In this document: piece by piece, positions 1 through 6,100 of the stretch
Layout of the letters: each line of letters starts with the position of its first letter
Position numbering within the stretch: the first letter of the stretch is position 1
DNA from: JBQLZO01 sp052168315
GTDB lineage: Bacteria; Planctomycetota; Phycisphaerae; Phycisphaerales; UBA1924
NCBI GenBank assembly: GCA_052168315.1
Contig: JBQLZO010000080.1
Coordinates: 1 to 6,972, forward strand
Direction of reading: 5' to 3'
Length of the DNA stretch: 6,972 bases
Program-made: the position numbers and the translations under genes
Notes under the pieces: generated by a model
Told to the model about the DNA's origin: nothing
Database searches by the model: none
Seen by the model: the letters and a program-made list of their open reading frames with translations, nothing else

Positions 1-1
1 C

Positions 2-6
2 AGGAG
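2..6 (+). promoter_or_regulatory. Shine-Dalgarno site of the giant CDS
   Basis: AGGAG lies 8 bases upstream of the ATG at 15, which is a normal spacing. It supports that start over the in-frame ATG at 108 (Met32), which would remove the basic n-region of the signal peptide. Only 14 bases upstream are in the window, so no promoter can be judged. Confidence 0.7.
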
Positions 7-14
7 CACATCCC

Positions 15-152
15 ATGGCGCCCACCTTCGGATCCTGTCTTGCCTCTTCTCGTTTCGCGCGGTCTCTCACGCGAGCCTCGGTTCGATCCTGCGCGGCAGT
101 GGCCGCCATGGTGTGCCTGATGCTGCCGTGCGCGATCCCGGCGGCCGTGGCC
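15..152 (+). other. Signal peptide
   Basis: Residues 1-46 form a long n-region with four arginines (R14, R17, R20, R24), a hydrophobic core of Ala, Val, Met, Cys and Leu at about 27-42, and a likely signal peptidase I site after AVA (44-46), before Q47. There is no lipobox: the cysteines at 34 and 39 lie inside the core and are not followed by mature sequence. There is no twin-arginine pair. Sec export is the simplest reading. Confidence 0.8.
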
Positions 153-3100
153 CAGACAGCCGCCGCGCCGCGCATCACGGCCATCAGCCCGAGCCCGCTC
201 GACAGCGCCACCGCGACCGGCGGCCTGAGTTCCATCGCGATCGAGTTCAGCGAAGTGGTCACGATCCCCGAGGGATCGATCTCGATCTTCGCCAACTCGG
301 GCGGGCAGATCACGGACTTCTCCAGCGCGTTCGATGAGGAGTCCCGCACGCTCGTGATCGACCTGCCCAAGCTCATCACCTTCGACATCATCACGCTCGT
401 CCTGGACTACTCCATCACCGGCCCGACCGGGCTTGAGCTCGATGGCGAGCTCGCTCAGGGGGATGCGTTCGCGCTGCCCTCGGGCGATGGCATCCGCGGC
501 GGGAAGGCGGTGCTGCGCTACCGCATCCTCAACGGCGACACCAACGACGACTCGACCGTGGACTCCGATGACCTCAACATCGTGCTCGGCGAGTTCGGCG
601 GCCCTGGCATCGCCGGCGATCTCAACGACGATGGGCTCGTGGACTCCGATGATCTCAACCTGGTGCTGGGCTCATTCGGCAAGTCGATCACCAACGGCTC
701 GGCCCCACCCGTGCAGCCCTTGGCGATCACCCCATCGCCCGCGCAGGTGCTCGGCGAGCCGCTCGCATCGGTCTCGGTGGTGTACAGCGGCCCGCTCGAC
801 CCCGCACGCATCGATCCCGACGACCTGTTCGTGATCGAGGCCGGCGCCCAGCTCCGGCGGGCCGATGCGGCCGAGCTGACCGCCAACAACACCATCGTCT
901 TCTCGTTCGATCCGCCGCTGGCCCAGTGCAGCGCGTACACGCTGAACCTCTCCAACGCGATCGCCAGCGCGGAGGGGGCCGTGGCCCTCCGCCCGCCGAG
1001 CCCGCCCGTGCTCACCGGGCTCACGCCGCCGCCCGTGCCCACCATCGATCCCGTCGCCTCACCCACCACGGCCCAGACCGTGACCATCTCCGGACTGGCC
1101 CCGAACGCGGCCACCGCCCGCATCATCGGGCCGGAGCTGGTCTACATCGTGCCGGTCATCGCCGGTGAATACGAGGCCATCGTCGAGCTGCCGACCGACC
1201 AGGTCCACACCATCTTCGTCAGCGGCGTCTCGGCCTGCGGGATCATCGGGCCCTCGGCGTCCATCCAGATCACCCGCGACACCTCGCCCCCGATGGTCAT
1301 CATCGACTTCCCGCTCAACGGCCAGGAGGTCACCACGCCAACCGTCACCGTCACCGGCCGCGTCAGTGATGAGTTCAGCGGGCTTGATGGCCTGACCGTC
1401 TCGGTCAACGGCGCCCCCGCCAGCGTGGGCACCGGCCCGGGCGGTCAGGGCACCTTCGTGGCCATGGGCATCCCGCTGACCATCGGCACCCAGGCCATCC
1501 AGGTGCTCGCCACCGATGCGCTGGGCAACGCCAGGACCGAGTCCATCATGGTCACGCGCATCGAGGTCCCGCCCGGCTCGCCGACCATCGAGGCCCTCTC
1601 CGGCGATGCCCAGAGCGCCCAGGTCCGCACCGAACTCGCCCAGCCCATCGAGGTGCTGCTCAAGAGCCCCAACGCCCAGCCGCTGGGCAACAAGGTCGTC
1701 ACCTTCACCATCGACCGCAACAACGGCACGCTCCGCGCACAGCCCAACAGCGGGAGCGACCCCGGCTTGGTGAACCTGCAGGTCTTCACCAACTCGCAGG
1801 GCATCGCCCGCGCGTACTGGACCCTTGGCAACACCGCGGGCGCTGCGGCCAACCGGGTCCGCATCACCAGCGCCAGCATGGTCGGCACCGTGTTCTTCTG
1901 TGCCGATGGCATCCCCGCACCGGCCGACCGCATCCTCGTCGGCGATCACAACAACCAGCGCGGCGAGACCGGTGGACAGCTCGCCCAGCCGCTCACCGCG
2001 TATGTGACCGATGGCGCTGCGGGCAACCCCGCCGCCGGCGTGCCGGTCACCTTCACCATCACCCGGGGCGATGGCCAGTTCACCAACGCCGCGCAGCAGA
2101 TCACGGTCATCACCGGCTCGGACGGCCGCGCCGCCACCCCGTTCCTCCTCGGCGACACCCCCGGGCTCAACCGCGTCCAGGCCACCTTCGAGGGCAACCC
2201 CGGGCTGCCGGCCACCTTCAACGCCACCGGCATCGCCCGCATCGAAGGCCAGCCCACCACCGTCAGCGGCATCGTCCAGGACAACGCCGGGCGCGCCATC
2301 GGCGGCGCGCTGGCCACACTCACCGTCGTGCTCGACTTCCCGAAGGGCTCACAACAGGTCATCCTCGGCCCCGTCACCACCGGCATCGACGGGCGCTTTG
2401 TCTTCGATGCCTCGCTGATCCCGGCCGGCACGCTGAACACCGACATCCCCGCCGGGCCGGGCAAGGTGCTGGTCTCCGGCGTGTTCGCCACCAGCGTCGG
2501 CGGCGAGCCCATCGACCGCGAATGGGCCTTCCCGTATGTCGGCTACGACATCCTCATCGTGGAGAGCGCGGACAACGCCATGCAAGACCCCGTCTGGCTG
2601 CCCGAGCTCGACCCGGCCAACGAGGTGCTCTACGACGGCACGCAGGATGTCACCCTCACCATCGCCGGGATCGATGGGCTCGAGTTCCGCGTCAAGGCCG
2701 GCTCCATGATCCTCGAAGACGGCACCGTGCCCACGCCAAGCAGCCCGGAGATCATCCGCCTGAACCAGGTCCACTTCGACGAGGTGCCGATGCCGCTGCC
2801 CGATGGCAACGCCGTGCCGTTCGCCTGGACCCTGCAGCCCAAGAACGCCACCTTCGACCCCCCGATCGAGATCACCCTCCCCAACATGACCGCCGAGCCC
2901 CCGGGCACGATCGTGCAACTGCTGCAATGGAACAACGACACCGCCGACTTCCAGACCATCGGCACGGGGCAAGTCTCGGCGGATGGATCGGTGGTGGTGT
3001 CGGAGGTGGGGAGTGGGATCAGGGTGGCGGGCTGGGGCGGGTGGACGCCGCCTCCGCCGCCGACTGGCACAGCCAGCAACTGTGGCCCACCGAGCACGAA

Positions 3101-6100
3101 TGGGTGTGGCCCGGGGTTTACCACCACTCTCAGCCTTGAGTACGCGCAGAACTTGATCATCCCGGAAGGATTTGTATTTGTCGATGGCATCATTCCAAAG
3201 TATGTCAGTTTTAACGACATTGGCTGCGAGAATCATGACATTTGCTACGGAACGCCCGGCACAACTAAGGCCGAATGCGATGTCGCGTTGCTGTTCGACC
3301 TTCTTAGTACATGTGATCAGTCGCTTGTCTTTCTCAATGGAAAGACGGCCTGCTATGGTTGGGCTTGGATCTACTATGCTGCTGTCTCACTTGGCGGAGA
3401 AGAGGCGTTTGAACGAGGAAGAGAAGAAGCCTTGGCGTGTTCAAGGAACGGGACATGGATCCCAGATCACGATCCGGCTCTTGGGGTACCAATGCCGCCC
3501 TACAAGGACTCCGATTTAGATGGCATGCCAGATGATTGGGAACTGGATAACGGGTACAACCCTTTCGACCCGCAGGACACACTGTTCGACGATGACGCGG
3601 ATGGGCTACCAACATGCATCGAATTCGCGAGTGGAAACGACCCACTGGATTCTGATACCGATGGGAATGGATTGCTCGACGGCGAACAACTTCTGCTTGA
3701 TACAGCGTCTCCGACGATAGCGCTCGACAACACTTGGGACCTGCGAATCGCCGGACGATCTGTCCTCTGCGGGCCGGGTGGCAGATTCACAGCGTCGGAC
3801 GTCCCCGCCAGCTCATCCTTGGTGAGGCTCACCGGCAGTCGGACCAACTCGCCTTATGGAACTGGCTATGTGGCATCCGACTATGTCATCGTGAATGCAA
3901 ATGATGAGGTATCACTGGAACGACTGCATTTCGCCGATCGACCGTTCCAGACTCCTATCTCCCTCACTGCCTCCGCCCCGACCACGGTCCTCGAACCCGG
4001 GCAACAGACCCAACTCACCACCACCGGAAGCATGCCTGATGGCACCGCCGCCGACCTCACACTCCGAACCAATGGCACAACCTACACCTCAACGAACCCG
4101 GCCGTGTCATCTGTGTCTGACGACGGCTTGGTCTTTGCGCACACGAACGGGACGGTGTTCATCACAGTGGTGAATGAAGGCGTCTCCGCCACACGCCGAA
4201 TCGATGTGGTCGAGCAGGCTATAACCACGACGATCACCGGGATCGCGCAGTTCGAAGATGGCACACCCGCCGTGGGAGCGGTTGTCACGCTGTTGTCATT
4301 CGGCGGCGAAGCGACAACAGGCGAGGACGGCTCGTTTGCGCTGCATGCTACTTTGCCTGCTTCGTCATCCAGTATCACCATCATCGCCACCCTGTCTCAG
4401 GGTGAGCAGCAGTTAGTCGCCACGGCCACAGGACTGAAACCGGTGACTAATGGCTTCACCGATGCAGGCGTGCTCACGCTTCTTCAATTGTGTAATCCAG
4501 AGTGGGCACCCTTAGGCCCAGGTATCAACAATCAAGTGAATGCGTTGGCGGTGTTCGACGATGGGAGTGGCCCGATGTTGTACGCGGGAGGCGCGTTCAC
4601 TCAAGCGGGCGGGATTCCGGCAAGTTTCGTCGCTCGCTGGGACGGTGCCATGTGGACATCGCTCGGCGCGGGGGTGAATAACCCGGTCAATGCGGTAGCC
4701 GTATTCGACGACGGAAATGGTCCAGCGTTGTACGCAGGCGGCGAGTTCACTCAGGCCGGAGGGGTCCCGGCTAACTTCGTCGCACGTTGGGACGGCGCGG
4801 CGTGGTCTCCGTTGGGCTCGGGCATGAACAGCGTCGTCTACGGCCTAACTGTGTTCGAAGACGGGAACGGGCCAGCCCTGTACACGGGGGGCGAGTTCAC
4901 TCAGGCGGGAGGGGTCCCGGCCAACTTCGTCGCACGTTGGGATGGTCAGACTTGGTCGCCGCTCGGATCAGGCGTGAGCTTCTTAGGGATTCCGGGTCTA
5001 GGTTGGGTGTATGCCTTGACTGTGTTTGAGAGCGGGACCCGACCAGCGTTGGTCGTGGGTGGGCGTTTCACTCAAGCCGGAGGACAGCCGGCCAACAGTG
5101 TCGCCACTTGGGATGGCACAGCTTGGTCGCCGCTAGGCACCGGGCTCGACGGGGGCTTCGGACTAGTCAATGCTCTGACAAGTTTTGATGACGGGAGCGG
5201 CCCAGCGTTGTACGCGGGCGGGCAATTCACGTTGGCAGGCGTGAGTCCGGGAATCGCTCGCTGGAATGGTGAAGAGTGGGCACCCTTGGGTACCGGAGTC
5301 AACAGTCTCGTGAGTGCTCTGACCGTATTTGATGATGGGAGTGGACCAGCGTTGTACGCCGGTGGCCTCTTCACACAAGCAGGAGGGACCCCGGCCAACT
5401 ACATCGCTAGGTGGGATGGCGGATCGTGGTCACCTTTGGGAGCCGGAGTAAGTGATCTGGTCTTGGCGTTGGTGGGAGTCCATCAGGGCAGTGGGTCCGC
5501 GCTGTTCGCGGGGGGTGCATTCGGGCAAGCTGGCGGATTGACGTCAGCTTACATCGCCAAGTGGTTCCGCCCCACCGACTGCAACAGCGACGCCGAGGGC
5601 GATGCCCGCGCGCTCGCCGAGGGGCGTTCGCATGTGCCTGGGCCGATTCGGCGGATCGTCGATCATCGACGGGTGCCGCGCGGCGACGGGGCTGCGGGTT
5701 CCGGGCTGGTCGGCCCGCTTGGTGAGAACGGGGCCGTGATGCTGCCCAGCACGCGGCCCACCGCGCGTGGTGGTGCCGGGGATGGCCCGGATGGACGCCT
5801 CGGCGATGATCGCGCGGAAGGCGCGGCGCGTGATGCCGAGTTGCTAGTCATCGATGCGCCCGCGCGGCGGATCGTCGCGGAGGTCGTTCGGGCCGAGGTG
5901 GCCGGGCCCGAGGCCACGCTGGCGTTGCAAGCGGCAAGCGACGGCGCGGCGTTAGCCGATGCCGCCGGGCGGCGTGCCGAGGTTCGGCTGGATCTGAAGC
6001 ATGGCGTGCCGCGTGCCGCGCTGGTCGATGGGGATGGCGCGGCGCGTTCGATCCCCGCGCTGCCCGGCACGACGAGTTCGCGCCCGATCGCCATGAACAC

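Noticed and set aside
108..110. Alternative start at Met32
   Set aside because: It would delete the basic n-region of the signal peptide and has no ribosome site as good as AGGAG at 2-6.
1059..1949. Minus-strand open frame of 296 codons opposite the trunk
   Set aside because: The plus frame has clear domains and strong third-position G/C bias. The minus product is a low-complexity Gly/Asp/Ala/Arg chain of the kind produced opposite GC-rich genes, with no recognisable motif.
2349..3236. Minus-strand open frame of 295 codons
   Set aside because: Same reasoning: it crosses several plus-strand domains, is rich in Arg, Gly and Asp, and has no domain signature.
4494..5567. Repeat array as CRISPR or mobile element
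   Set aside because: Repeats are about 150 bases, in frame, and conserved at protein level with diverged DNA. They have no spacer structure, terminal inverted repeats or transposase.
5568..5800. Possible frameshift behind the Arg-rich stretch
   Set aside because: Third positions in the current frame stay mostly G/C, and both other forward frames reach stops within about 200 bases. The unusual residues are therefore genuinely encoded.
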